Below the pieces are notes generated by a model that worked only from the letters and a program-made list of their open reading frames with translations, was not told the DNA's origin and did not search any database. A stretch of 64,000 bases of DNA from Eutreptiella sp. 'Long Island Sound 2002'. Its lineage: Eukaryota; Euglenozoa; Euglenophyceae; Eutreptiales; Eutreptiaceae. The translations under genes were made by a program, and so were the position numbers. How positions within the stretch are numbered: the first letter of the stretch is position 1; every line of letters starts with the position of its first letter. Shown here piece by piece: positions 45,301-53,992 of this stretch. The stretch lies in assembly GCA_964036045.1 (NCBI GenBank), contig OZ038384.1:30423771-30487770 (forward strand), written 5' to 3'.

Positions 45301-46655
45301 AATGGATCATCGCGTATATTGCGGTCGTCCCCAAAAAGCCCGCTTGTAGGTATCCCAAAGGTGCATCGCTGTCAATCGTGAAAGGGAAGCTTGAAAGCAA
45401 GTTCACGAAGTTGCGGAGTATTTCAACTACTTTACGATGACAAAAGATCACGGACGTACACAACCCGCACACGACAACTCGTGGTGGAATGAATTGATTT
45501 CGGTCCAAAGAAATGGACGCAAATGATGGCGTCTTGGCTAGTGTGCGCCACCATGGGAGGAACTTCGGGCGGTACGACAAAGAAGGCTCGTCGCTTGAAA
45601 ACTTTATGGGGCGCTAGAAGGGGGCATTTTGAGCCCGAAACCTCTCATATGTTGTCAATGTATCCCCATGTTAGTACAGACACGAGTTCCCTACCGTGAT
45701 CAAATCACTAGGAGATGCAAAGAGTCATACTTCCCAAAGGGTTGCGCGAAAAGTTGCAAATCTAATTCGGTGCAAAATTGAGGGAATTGGCGCATGAAGA
45801 GCACATTGGTGGCATCATCGATTGGAACGGGCTCCGCCCCATCGGTTGTCGTTGGTTGGGCTTGGACTTGCGCCATCTAACATTTAAAGAATAAGGGAAT
45901 GCGACACTCGCAAAACAGTGCCTCTTCACCTCTTCAACGGGGCAACTATTTGAGCGAAATTTGCACCCCCCTTCCCAATTCCAAATCCCCAACTTGAAGC
46001 ACTCACTCGTTAGTTAAGCACGACTCAATTCATGGCAAGAGGCTACACAAAAAATGAAGCATGACTGGTGTTCTCCAACATTCCAATCCATGTGTTTAGT
46101 TGACGCCTTGGGATCATCTGATATGCACAGTACCTTCATGTTTGCTCCGTGATGCTAGACACTGGAAGCTAGACGAGAGAGAGGCGAATGAAAAATGCAA
46201 AGATTTGGAGGGTGAAGTGCAAGAAAAACAAGATGCATATGTTCCTTCTATTAAAAATGTATTTTAAACAAGAAAAAGGGCGTGAAGAAAAATGGAAATG
46301 GATGGTTTTCATGTAGCACGCATGTAACAAAGGCATGTCCTTTACTCTTTAAAACACTTTGCAATAGCATTCATACCAGGTGACATACATACTCCCCATT
46401 TGCGGGATCTCTGTCTTTCTCTCCAATCCGATCATATTCCAGAAAGGTTATAGAAACATGCTGTAGGAAGAGGAACAAAGGCATGTTCCTTAATCCTTGT
46501 GACGTACATACTCTCCACTTCATTGAGTTTCTGTCTTTTTCTGCAATCTAAGTGTTGGAGGTCATGGTTCAAGCATTACCTGAAATATTGCAAGCAGCTA
46601 CCACAAGAGGTAAAAGGAATCAGTCTGCTGCAGATCCCACAAAATCAAGCATTTC
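42312..46655. mobile_element. 4.3-kb non-autonomous fold-back element
   Basis: The left arm (42312 to about 42940) and right arm (about 46320-46655) are inverted copies, both starting from GAAATGCTTGA at the outside. Each arm holds tandem units of about 130-145 bp marked by ATGCCTTTGTTCC and GATCGGATTG (units near 42440, 42581, 42714, 42863; inverted near 46330, 46420, 46540). The interior (about 42940-46320) has only short ORFs in scattered frames with no known motif. No clear target duplication is seen. Confidence 0.65.
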
Positions 46656-47144
46656 GGTATGGTTGCCACTCAAGTGAAGGATTGGAGCTCAAAAAAACAC
46701 TCAAGTGAAGAGGGATGGAGAAGACACTCAAGTGAAAGGGCGGCTCATGTATGACTAAGGAAGGGGAGCGATTGGATTAGGAATGAAGGGATCCATGTCA
46801 AAATTCTTAAAATTTTTCTTCGGGCGCCTTCGGCGCCCCAAATGTAATCCTACCATCATTAAAATTCGGATTTTTTCAAATTTGTCCAATCATGGATGTA
46901 GACATAGGATTTCAAAATCCGATTTTTCAAATTTCTCGATTTGAGGATCTCAACATAGGATTTCAAGTTGTCCCTCTCTTCAACGGCAACCATAGAATAA
47001 ATGGCTTGGTTGCCACTCAAGTGAAACCTCCAAAACCCTAAGCATGTGCAATGAGCAAATTCGTTCTCCAATGCGACATAGTACACCATGTAACAAAGTA
47101 CTCAACATGCAAACATGTAGTCATTTAGGTTAATCTCCTTTGGA
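46656..47144. other. non-coding stretch with repeated 20-mer
   Basis: GGTTGCCACTCAAGTGAA occurs at about 46661 and 47011, and CACTCAAGTGAA recurs at about 46700 and 46725. It lies between the fold-back element and the 3' end of the OTU-transposase gene. Confidence 0.5.
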
Positions 47145-50120
47145 TTACTGGGGCCAATAGTCATTCTCGGGAGGTTGGAACATGAATTGGAAAGTGGGCC
47201 CGGGGTCAAGTGGCAATGGCTGTTGGTCAATGGGTTGGAAAGGTTGTTGGTCAAAGGGTTGAAATGGCAAAGGATCAACATTCATGGGAGGTAAGATGGC
47301 AGGGTGCCATATTGCATTCACTTGAGGCTGAGAAACCGGAGGATTGTGGTCACCGTTAGGGTTTATTGCACTAGGCTCATAGGTCAGAGAGGCTTCAACT
47401 ACCTCAGGTGGGTTAGCTACTTCAGATGGAGGTGCCTCATGAGAAGGAGAGTCTTCCGTGGTTGCCGCAGGGCCGGGATCGGTGCGAGCTTTCTTAGCTA
47501 AGCGAGCACTGTGCCTCTCTTTTGGTACATGCTGTTCCTTCTCTTGCTTGTCCATGTATTGGGCTTGGGATTTGAGGTGAGAAGACCCTCTCGGTCGAAT
47601 GCCTACACAATCCTCACCATTGTATTTCCCTGTGGCCACAACCTCATTCCATGTCTTTTGTATCGCCGCAAACTTGTTGCGACCTACCTGTTCGCGAATG
47701 CTCTCAAGCAGGTTACGTTCTGCAGCACTCCATGGATTTCTTGTGACCGGAACACCATGCTTACCGAGCTTTTCAACGGCGGTTAGGCGTGAGGACGGTT
47801 TCAACACAGGTGGAGGTGCAGGTTGCACCTTTTTCAATTCATTATCTGCCAACAATGCATCATAATGATCGTTCAAAAGAAGAAGGGTTAGAGGGTCCAA
47901 CTTCAATGCGGATTCCGATGGGTGGAAAGGTGCCACAAATTGAATACCTATGTGGGCTGTAAACAGTAGTATTGGCCTTTGTAGAGCAGTCGCCAAGGCC
48001 ACAACTACCAAATCCGCAGCATCCTCATCCCACACCCCATCCTCCTCTAGCTTTGACACGAGTGTGCCGTATGGCACATCGGAGTGGCGAACAAATTCGA
48101 AATATTCGACAAAATTTTGTCGTAGCTCACTGACAACCATTTGCCTCAACTCCTCATGCGTTAGGTCCGTTTGTGCTGCCACCGCCCGGAAGAAACAATT
48201 TCCATCCCCTTGAACGGATTCAACTCGCAAACGGTTGTGAGCCACCACGCTAAACAGGTGATCGCGCTCTTTGTTGCTGACATCTTTCCCCTTAAGCACT
48301 GTCGGCCCCTCAACTACATTCCACTCCACCCTCCCGCCCCCCGCATACTTCCGTCTAAGGGATTCCGCCAATCCTCCAATTTCCTGATACCACGTTGGAG
48401 GAATGTGGGCGTCTACATCCTCCTCAAATGGAAAGCGACCCTCCTTTTCAACCTCCTCCTCAACCCGATTCAACCATTCCCAAATATTGTTGCCATGAGA
48501 TTGTGGCTCTTCATTTTCGGCCAAACACTCAAAGTCCTGCTCCGCGAGAGTAGGTGGAAGATCACCAGCCCCCTCCCTAGTAACCCCAAAAACAATTGAG
48601 CACTTGTCATCAAATAGCTCGTCACCTGCAACCCCTCGCACACCCAACCAATCGTCCGGAATTTCGCGATGATTGTCCATGCAACGAGCAAAATGCGGTG
48701 CCAAATCCCGCAAATAGTCTTTGGTGATCCCGATTGCCTCTGGCTTTGCCCATGCACGCGCAAATTTTCTTTTATTCCACCGGTGTACAAGGCATGAAAT
48801 GAGCCCACGCATGTAGTCCGGAGTACACCGCCGGAATGAGGTGGCCGCATTTAAGAATCGATGCAGGCACTCATCATTCTGTGAGCCACTAAACCATTGT
48901 TCAAACAAACACTCGCTATGTTCCTTCAAGTCTGCTATGGCTTGGCGCACCGCAACATTTGCATGGGCGCGGTAGTTCCGCACCCAGTCACGCACTCTTT
49001 GCCACAGCACATCAGGCTCCGCAGTGCGTGATGCATCGCTGCGGACATGATCTTTGCGACCTTCGCCACGGAAGCACAATGAAAACGCTGTGCAAGCAGC
49101 CTTGGAGCCTTTTTGCCGTTTGCTCACCTCGCGGGTGACGCGTTGGACGGCATGAAAAAGGTCCAAGCACACATGGCAACCGGGGAACAAATCGTGCCAG
49201 AATTGTTCCTGGCAGCACCGGTCAACGTGGACTTCTTCAATTTGGACATTAGTCCGCAGGACAAGTTCGTCCAAAATGTGTTGCGGAACAGCGGCATCAG
49301 AGCAAAAACACCATGCCATCACCATGCCCAGTTCATTCATAACAAAGTAACACGTTTCGTATTGTCCACGATATTGACCGTCGATTTTTACCTTGATCTT
49401 TTTCGCCACTTTGTACGTGTGGTCCGCCGACAATTTTGCCGCACCGATTTGCGCGAGGCAATTGTCCCAAAATCCGTTGTTCGATTCGAAGTATCGATAC
49501 AACATGTCAATGAGCAAATTTGTTCCTGGCGGTGCACCCCAATCGGCATACGTCATGGGTTCTTGCAACGTGTTCAACACAAATTTGAAATTTGTGTTGT
49601 ACATCGCCGAGATCATGTTTGCTGTTGTCCTTGTCGGCACACCTCGCACTAGGCCTTCCAGAACCATGCTAAATAAAGTGACGTCTACGCCACTATTGGG
49701 TGTTAGGATGAATGGAAACCCATCCACCACCTCTTGAGGCCATTGATCCCGGATGTTACATACAGTAAATGTCTTGGTAGATGCCGATGTGCTGCATGTA
49801 GGACAGCTATAGCGAGGGTGAAGCAAAGCGCAGTTTTCGCTTGCCATGCAAACCACATGCTTTGACCACCCGTGTTTTTTTGCAGGGCCACGGCAATCAG
49901 GACATACGGGCCTCCAATTATACATTTGCTCCGGGTGCCATACGTAATAGGCAGGTGCACCACGAGGTCGATTGGTAATTAGCACACCAATCTCGCCAAT
50001 GGTGCGTCCATGCATTTCACGGACAACATCGGAGCATTTCCAATCAAAGCGTTTGGGATTGGAGTGTGTGCCCAAACATAAGGAACACACAAGTAGCAAA
50101 ATCAGTAGGCGAAGATTCAT
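47145..50120 (-). CDS. DDE-type transposase fused to OTU protease and SANT-like domains
   Basis: 991 uninterrupted codons. Residues about 70-120 carry CxxC pairs (CPDC, CPTC) of a zinc-binding head. Then comes a DDE-like core: Asp in ADHTYK near 231, Asp in VHVDRCC near 301, a LDLFHAVQR helix near 320 and an acidic NDECLHRFLNA segment near 414, the layout of eukaryotic transposases with a DHT/VDxCC signature. Residues about 633-755 form an OTU cysteine-protease domain with Cys in GDGNCFFRA near 639 and His in LNDHYD near 749. Residues about 785-830 look like a SANT/Myb fold, followed by a Pro/Gln-rich tail. The N terminus is hydrophobic like a signal peptide (LLILLLVCSLCL), odd for a nuclear enzyme, so the true start may be spliced in from elsewhere. 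It is probably a mobile-element or domesticated gene that removes ubiquitin-like marks. Confidence 0.75.
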   Translation of the reverse strand: MNLRLLILLLVCSLCLGTHSNPKRFDWKCSDVVREMHGRTIGEIGVLITNRPRGAPAYYVWHPEQMYNWRPVCPDCRGPAKKHGWSKHVVCMASENCALLHPRYSCPTCSTSASTKTFTVCNIRDQWPQEVVDGFPFILTPNSGVDVTLFSMVLEGLVRGVPTRTTANMISAMYNTNFKFVLNTLQEPMTYADWGAPPGTNLLIDMLYRYFESNNGFWDNCLAQIGAAKLSADHTYKVAKKIKVKIDGQYRGQYETCYFVMNELGMVMAWCFCSDAAVPQHILDELVLRTNVQIEEVHVDRCCQEQFWHDLFPGCHVCLDLFHAVQRVTREVSKRQKGSKAACTAFSLCFRGEGRKDHVRSDASRTAEPDVLWQRVRDWVRNYRAHANVAVRQAIADLKEHSECLFEQWFSGSQNDECLHRFLNAATSFRRCTPDYMRGLISCLVHRWNKRKFARAWAKPEAIGITKDYLRDLAPHFARCMDNHREIPDDWLGVRGVAGDELFDDKCSIVFGVTREGAGDLPPTLAEQDFECLAENEEPQSHGNNIWEWLNRVEEEVEKEGRFPFEEDVDAHIPPTWYQEIGGLAESLRRKYAGGGRVEWNVVEGPTVLKGKDVSNKERDHLFSVVAHNRLRVESVQGDGNCFFRAVAAQTDLTHEELRQMVVSELRQNFVEYFEFVRHSDVPYGTLVSKLEEDGVWDEDAADLVVVALATALQRPILLFTAHIGIQFVAPFHPSESALKLDPLTLLLLNDHYDALLADNELKKVQPAPPPVLKPSSRLTAVEKLGKHGVPVTRNPWSAAERNLLESIREQVGRNKFAAIQKTWNEVVATGKYNGEDCVGIRPRGSSHLKSQAQYMDKQEKEQHVPKERHSARLAKKARTDPGPAATTEDSPSHEAPPSEVANPPEVVEASLTYEPSAINPNGDHNPPVSQPQVNAIWHPAILPPMNVDPLPFQPFDQQPFQPIDQQPLPLDPGPTFQFMFQPPENDYWPQ

Positions 50121-50160
50121 TCCGAGCTGTGACAGAAAAAAGAAAAGAAATGAAAAATGA
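50121..50160 (-). promoter_or_regulatory. 3' splice-acceptor-like signal before the OTU-transposase gene
   Basis: On the minus strand a long pyrimidine tract (about 50130-50155) ends in CACAG at 50127, six bases before the ATG. The layout is the same as at the flagellar gene. Confidence 0.45.
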
Positions 50161-50204
50161 AATTCAAATTGGTCTAGAAATTCAAAATTCGAATTTGTCA
50201 GCGC

Positions 50205-50395
50205 TGGTATATACGGCAGCGATGGTATATACTGTGGTATATACTGCGGCGGCGATGGTATATACTGTGGTATATACTGCGGCGGCGATGGTATATACTG
50301 TGGTATATACTGCTGCGGCGGCTGGTATATACCGCGGTATATACTGCGGTATATACTGGTATATCGGTATATACCGCTCGTATATACCGGTATTT
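50205..50395. repeat. GTATATAC minisatellite
   Basis: Units of about 33 bp built of GATGGTATATACTGTGG plus TATATACTGCGGCGGC, decaying into shorter GTATATAC palindromes to the right. It lies just upstream of the OTU-transposase gene, so it could sit in its promoter. Confidence 0.8.
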
Positions 50396-50415
50396 ACGCG
50401 AGCGGCAATCATCCC

Positions 50416-50529
50416 AGCATTTCACTGATTTTAATTGCAGCAGCGAACAGTTTCACAGTTGCTGCCGGTAGTTGCGGCGCCAGATGCTCAGCGCGCGGCC
50501 CGTATCTGACCGATCTGCTCAGCCGATCT
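50416..50529 (-). repeat. dispersed repeat D, copy 2 (inverted)
   Basis: Reverse-complement match to 42204-42319. The two copies enclose the fold-back element and the OTU-transposase gene, so they could be the terminal inverted repeats of a composite element. Confidence 0.7.
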
Positions 50530-50533
50530 TTCT

Positions 50534-51075
50534 CGGTCAAATTGACCCATACGGGCATGATTTTTCGAAAACTAGACACTTTTTCGCATCTTTTGACCAA
50601 AAAATCGCCCAAATCCGAGCCAGGAGCACCAAGTTACCCCCTGGGGACTTTAAACAACCTGCTTAAAAAATCAAACACTTTTTGTCAATTTTTTGGTGAA
50701 CTCCGGGTAAAGGCGGCCCAAGGGCGCAAAAACTCGGTCAAATTGACCCATACGGGCATAGTTTTTCAAAAACTAGACACTTTTCCGCATCTTTTGACAA
50801 AAAAAGCGCCCAAATCCGAGCAAGTGGCGCCAAGTTACCCCGTGGGGACTTTAAACAACGTGGTTGAAAAATCAAACACTTTTTGTCAATTTTTTGGTGA
50901 ACTCCGGGTAAAGGCGGCCCAAGGGCGCAAAACCTCGGGCAAATTGACCAATACGGGCATGGTTTTTCGAAACCTAGACACTTTTCCGCACCTTTTGACC
51001 AAAAAAGCGCCAAAATCCGAAGCGGTGGCGCCAAGCTACCCCCCATGGACTTTTGGAGACCTGGTTGGTCCACTA
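50534..51075. repeat. 201-bp tandem repeat, about 2.7 copies
   Basis: Units begin at about 50534, 50735 and 50936 (CTCGGTCAAATTGACC-like). The period is exactly 67 codons, so a plus-strand frame stays open across all copies (50542-51084). I treat the ORF as a by-product of the period rather than a gene. Confidence 0.85.
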
Positions 51076-52003
51076 TGGTACTAAAACACCAAAAACACAC
51101 AAAAACGATCACTTTGACCCATGTGCATGTCCTATAATCATCCGAAGACTATCCGTATGCATGCATTGACCTTATTCAACGACATGAGGCGCCCCAAGCT
51201 GCCACAAAGGCCCCGGGGCTCGCCCGGGGCCTTCACTTTTTCTAAAAATTTCGAACATACTAGGACAAATCAATATACCCCCTTGCCGACGGTAGCGCCA
51301 ATTTTGCGCTGTCCGAGTTGGTCGTGGGCAAGGCGCCAGCGCCAGAAGCGCCGGTTCGAACCCCTGCACAGAACTGGCCTGCGCCCCGCGCCGCCGCCTG
51401 TCGGTAACTCTCTGTCGCGCCAATTTGTGTCACCAGACCTTTCTGGGAATTTTGTGTCACCAGGAATTTTTTTCTCGACGATCTGTGTCGCCAGAGTGGC
51501 AGCCTTACCGAGAATACTAATGGCCCGACGCCCACCTCCCCCCCTCCCGCCCTCCCTCCCTCGAACACAGGTAAGTGGCGCGATACTCCCTCCTGCACCC
51601 ATGTACCCCCGTAGCAAGGTACTGGTGTTGCAAAGTGGTTTACATTATAATAATGTAGACGAGAAAAAACAAAAAATGGAGTCTAAATGTTTAAAAAAAA
51701 TAATGTGGCCGAAAAATGGATAATGTAAAATGTTATTTTTAATGGACGGGGGTCTCGGATAATGTAATTCGATATTTTTTTCAATTTTAGCTTCGGCGCC
51801 TTCGGCGCGCCATGTCTCCCAGGAAAGAAGTAGAAGAAAGGAGGGGGTTGCGGGTTGGAGGTTGGGGAGGGTTCGGTTGGAGCCCCATTTTATCAGCCTT
51901 TTCGGTACCTCTTTACCCCTAGTCGCCTTCTCGAAGGCACATAAGACGAGCAGTAGACCAAAGCAACACTGATCTGAAGTATGAGTAAAGCATCGTCAAC
52001 GTG
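51076..52003. other. non-coding stretch
   Basis: No recognisable gene. A Pro/Arg-rich plus-strand ORF (51121-51723) follows CpG-rich sequence and has no motif. Confidence 0.5.
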
Positions 52004-53195
52004 CTAGTCCCTCCTGGGTCGCTTCACGCGCCTCCCCGACCGAGTGAAGCACTGAACCACAGGAGCCGGCCACACAGTGTCTCTTTCATCTTCCGCCACC
52101 TCTACTTCCCCACCCTCCCTATCTCCTAGGGCAGCCAAAATGTCCTCCCAGTCCGCCTCATCGGCCTCCGTATCCTCGGAGCCGGAGCCCGAGTCTTCAA
52201 CCGGAGCATGGCAGCGGGGGCGTTCTCGTGGAGCATTCTCAAGAATCTGATTCATGCCGCCACCCGACACGGCAAAATCCTTTGACCGACCACCGGCCAC
52301 TCGCAATAGCCTTCGTGCGGCCAAAGGCAACAGTTACACCATTATAAAATGTTCAAAGAAACCGCTCACAATGAGTAAGACCATTGATGATGTGGTAACC
52401 ATACCACACGTTCTAAGGCTTCATTGAACAGGGTGGGCCGTTGCACAACATCCCAACTGGCCATCAACCCGGCCTTTTCCTATCCGTCCTTCCGAATCTT
52501 GGGCTTCAATTGTTCAATTTTTTTCTACAAAAAGTGGGTGTAGAAGCAATGGGTAATTGATTTGAATTCTTTGAAGCTTGATATGACTTTGGGCTTTCGT
52601 GTCTAATAGTTGTGGAAGAAACATATCTTTGCGCTGATCATCCATGACATGAAAGGCTCACGCAATGTGGTCAACCGTAGATCCACTTTCAAGTAGGAGG
52701 CGGCCATGCCGCTGTCGAATTGCTTCTTGGCTTCCATCGCCAAACAAGCTCCAAAAAAAGAAGCTATGGGGCGCTTCCAAACACTATTTACTGCCACATC
52801 CAAAGGTTTTAGCATTGAAGTACAAGGGGCAGGAACATAAAGCAAAATGCAATTGGGATAGACGTCTGCCACCCACGCCAAAATAAAATCCACACGTCCT
52901 ACAAGAAGATCCATTTTTGTGTTGGGCAACAACCTAACTCTTCAATTTGGGGCCGAATGTAATCCTCATACGACTTGGTCACATAGTTCTTAATAGTATC
53001 CTCTACATCATGGAAAACATCATGCACAACATCTTTTTTGAAAAAGTCCCCAAAAGCTTGCTTTGGAACAGTGTTCCAAGTGAGCTTGAACCTACCTGCA
53101 AGCTTTTCTGGGGCACTTGCTCCAAATAGAAGCGTGTATTGCCTCTTGTCACGATTTCCTAGCATTGCAGCTAGATTCACAATTGGAATCATCAA
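52004..53195 (-). pseudogene. pogo/Tigger-like DDE transposase remnant
   Basis: Three minus-strand pieces in different frames read in order. 53195-52899 holds the start of the catalytic core. 52932-52603 contains VPAPCTSMLKPLDVAVN, the hallmark segment of DDE_1 (pogo/jerky) transposases, where the usual residues are TSxLQPLDV. 52330-52004 is an acidic tail ending in a basic RSGRRVKRPRRD motif typical of these C termini. Frames change between pieces without good splice sites, and the first catalytic Asp is not identifiable, so the gene is dead. Confidence 0.6.
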
Positions 53196-53202
53196 CCATT
53201 AG

Positions 53203-53609
53203 TATGACTCTCCTTGTCGGGAATCGAACTCAGGTCGTCGAGTTGTTAGTCAAGTGTTGCAACCGCTCAACTATGCTCCAGGGATAAAACACATGCTGTT
53301 GGCGCGGCACCACCCAATCTCTTAGGCTCTGCCACTTGCCTCCAGTGTGTTGATATCCCCTTCCTCGCTTCGTCGTCCGTTGTTCTTAGACTGTCTCGGT
53401 CCGGTGGTGTATTGTAGGGCACCATCCCCCTTGGTCGTCGCGGCTTTGTTCGCTCCTGTCTCTTCTTGATTAATCTCGTATGGTCTTGAGCACACTTCCA
53501 GTGCCTGCACACGAGTGGGTCAAGTATGACTCTCCTTGTCGGGAATCGAACTCAGGTGGTCGAGTTGTTAGTCAAGTGTTGTAACCGCTCAACTATGCTC
53601 CAGGGATAA
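53203..53609 (-). repeat. 322-bp tandem unit with tRNA-like head (SINE-like)
   Basis: The head (53203-53286 and again 53525-53609) and the body (53287-53524) form a tandem repeat of period 322. On the minus strand the head carries a perfect RNA polymerase III A box (TAGTTGAGCGG) and B box (GTTCGATTC) separated by about 34 nt, as in tRNA genes. The acceptor and T stems do not pair well, so it is tRNA-derived rather than a tRNA gene. The second unit is cut at 53609 by the transposon and resumes at 61816. Confidence 0.7.
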
Positions 53610-53645
53610 TGGGATGCAGCGTTCTAGGGCGTGGTGCGGAACCCC
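53610..53645 (+). repeat. left terminal inverted repeat
   Basis: 36 bp starting TGGGATGCAGC. It matches the right end with one mismatch (G against T at base 12). Confidence 0.9.
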
Positions 53646-53832
53646 CCCAATTTAGGGTGTTGTTAATATGGTTGGAACCCGGAATTTCACATGTTACATG
53701 TGTGCACTATGATGCAACAATGTGCCTTCCATGTTTCGTTTGCTCGATATTGCCCGTTTTGCACTTTTTGCGATTTGATCTTTGTGTGCTCTAACTAGTT
53801 AGAACGGGGTTAGAACGGGGTTAGAGCACTAG

Positions 53833-53937
53833 TTATCGCGGGGGTTATCGCGCGATAACCTAGTTATCGCGGGGGTTATCGCGGGGGTTATCGCGCGATA
53901 ACTAGTTATCGCGGGGGTTATCGCGTGGGTTATCGCG
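53833..53937. promoter_or_regulatory. TTATCGCG array 1 (left subterminal)
   Basis: Eight TTATCGCG units in 105 bp separated by GGGG or TGGG, with two perfect TTATCGCGCGATAA palindromes. It is preceded by CTAACTAGTTAGAAC and GGTTAGAGCAC repeats. It stands between the left end and gene I. Confidence 0.75.
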
Positions 53938-53992
53938 CTTCATTTTATGTTTCCCCTTTTCGCTGTAGCTCTCAAAGCCTTCGTATTCTTTG

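Noticed and set aside
44953-45580. Possible PIF/Harbinger-like transposase fragments inside the fold-back element
   Set aside because: Only vague hydrophobic similarity and no DDE residues that can be placed.
50205-50395. CRISPR-like or regulatory array of GTATATAC units
   Set aside because: Units are contiguous without unique spacers and decay gradually, as in a minisatellite.
50542-51084. 180-codon repeat protein
   Set aside because: The open frame is explained by the 201-bp (67-codon) tandem period; no independent evidence of coding.
51121-51723. 200-codon Pro/Arg-rich plus-strand ORF
   Set aside because: Overlapped by equally open minus-strand frames, no motif, CpG-rich composition.
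53203-53286. tRNA gene on the minus strand
   Set aside because: A and B boxes are present, but the acceptor and T stems do not pair and the unit is tandemly repeated, so a tRNA-derived repeat is more likely.
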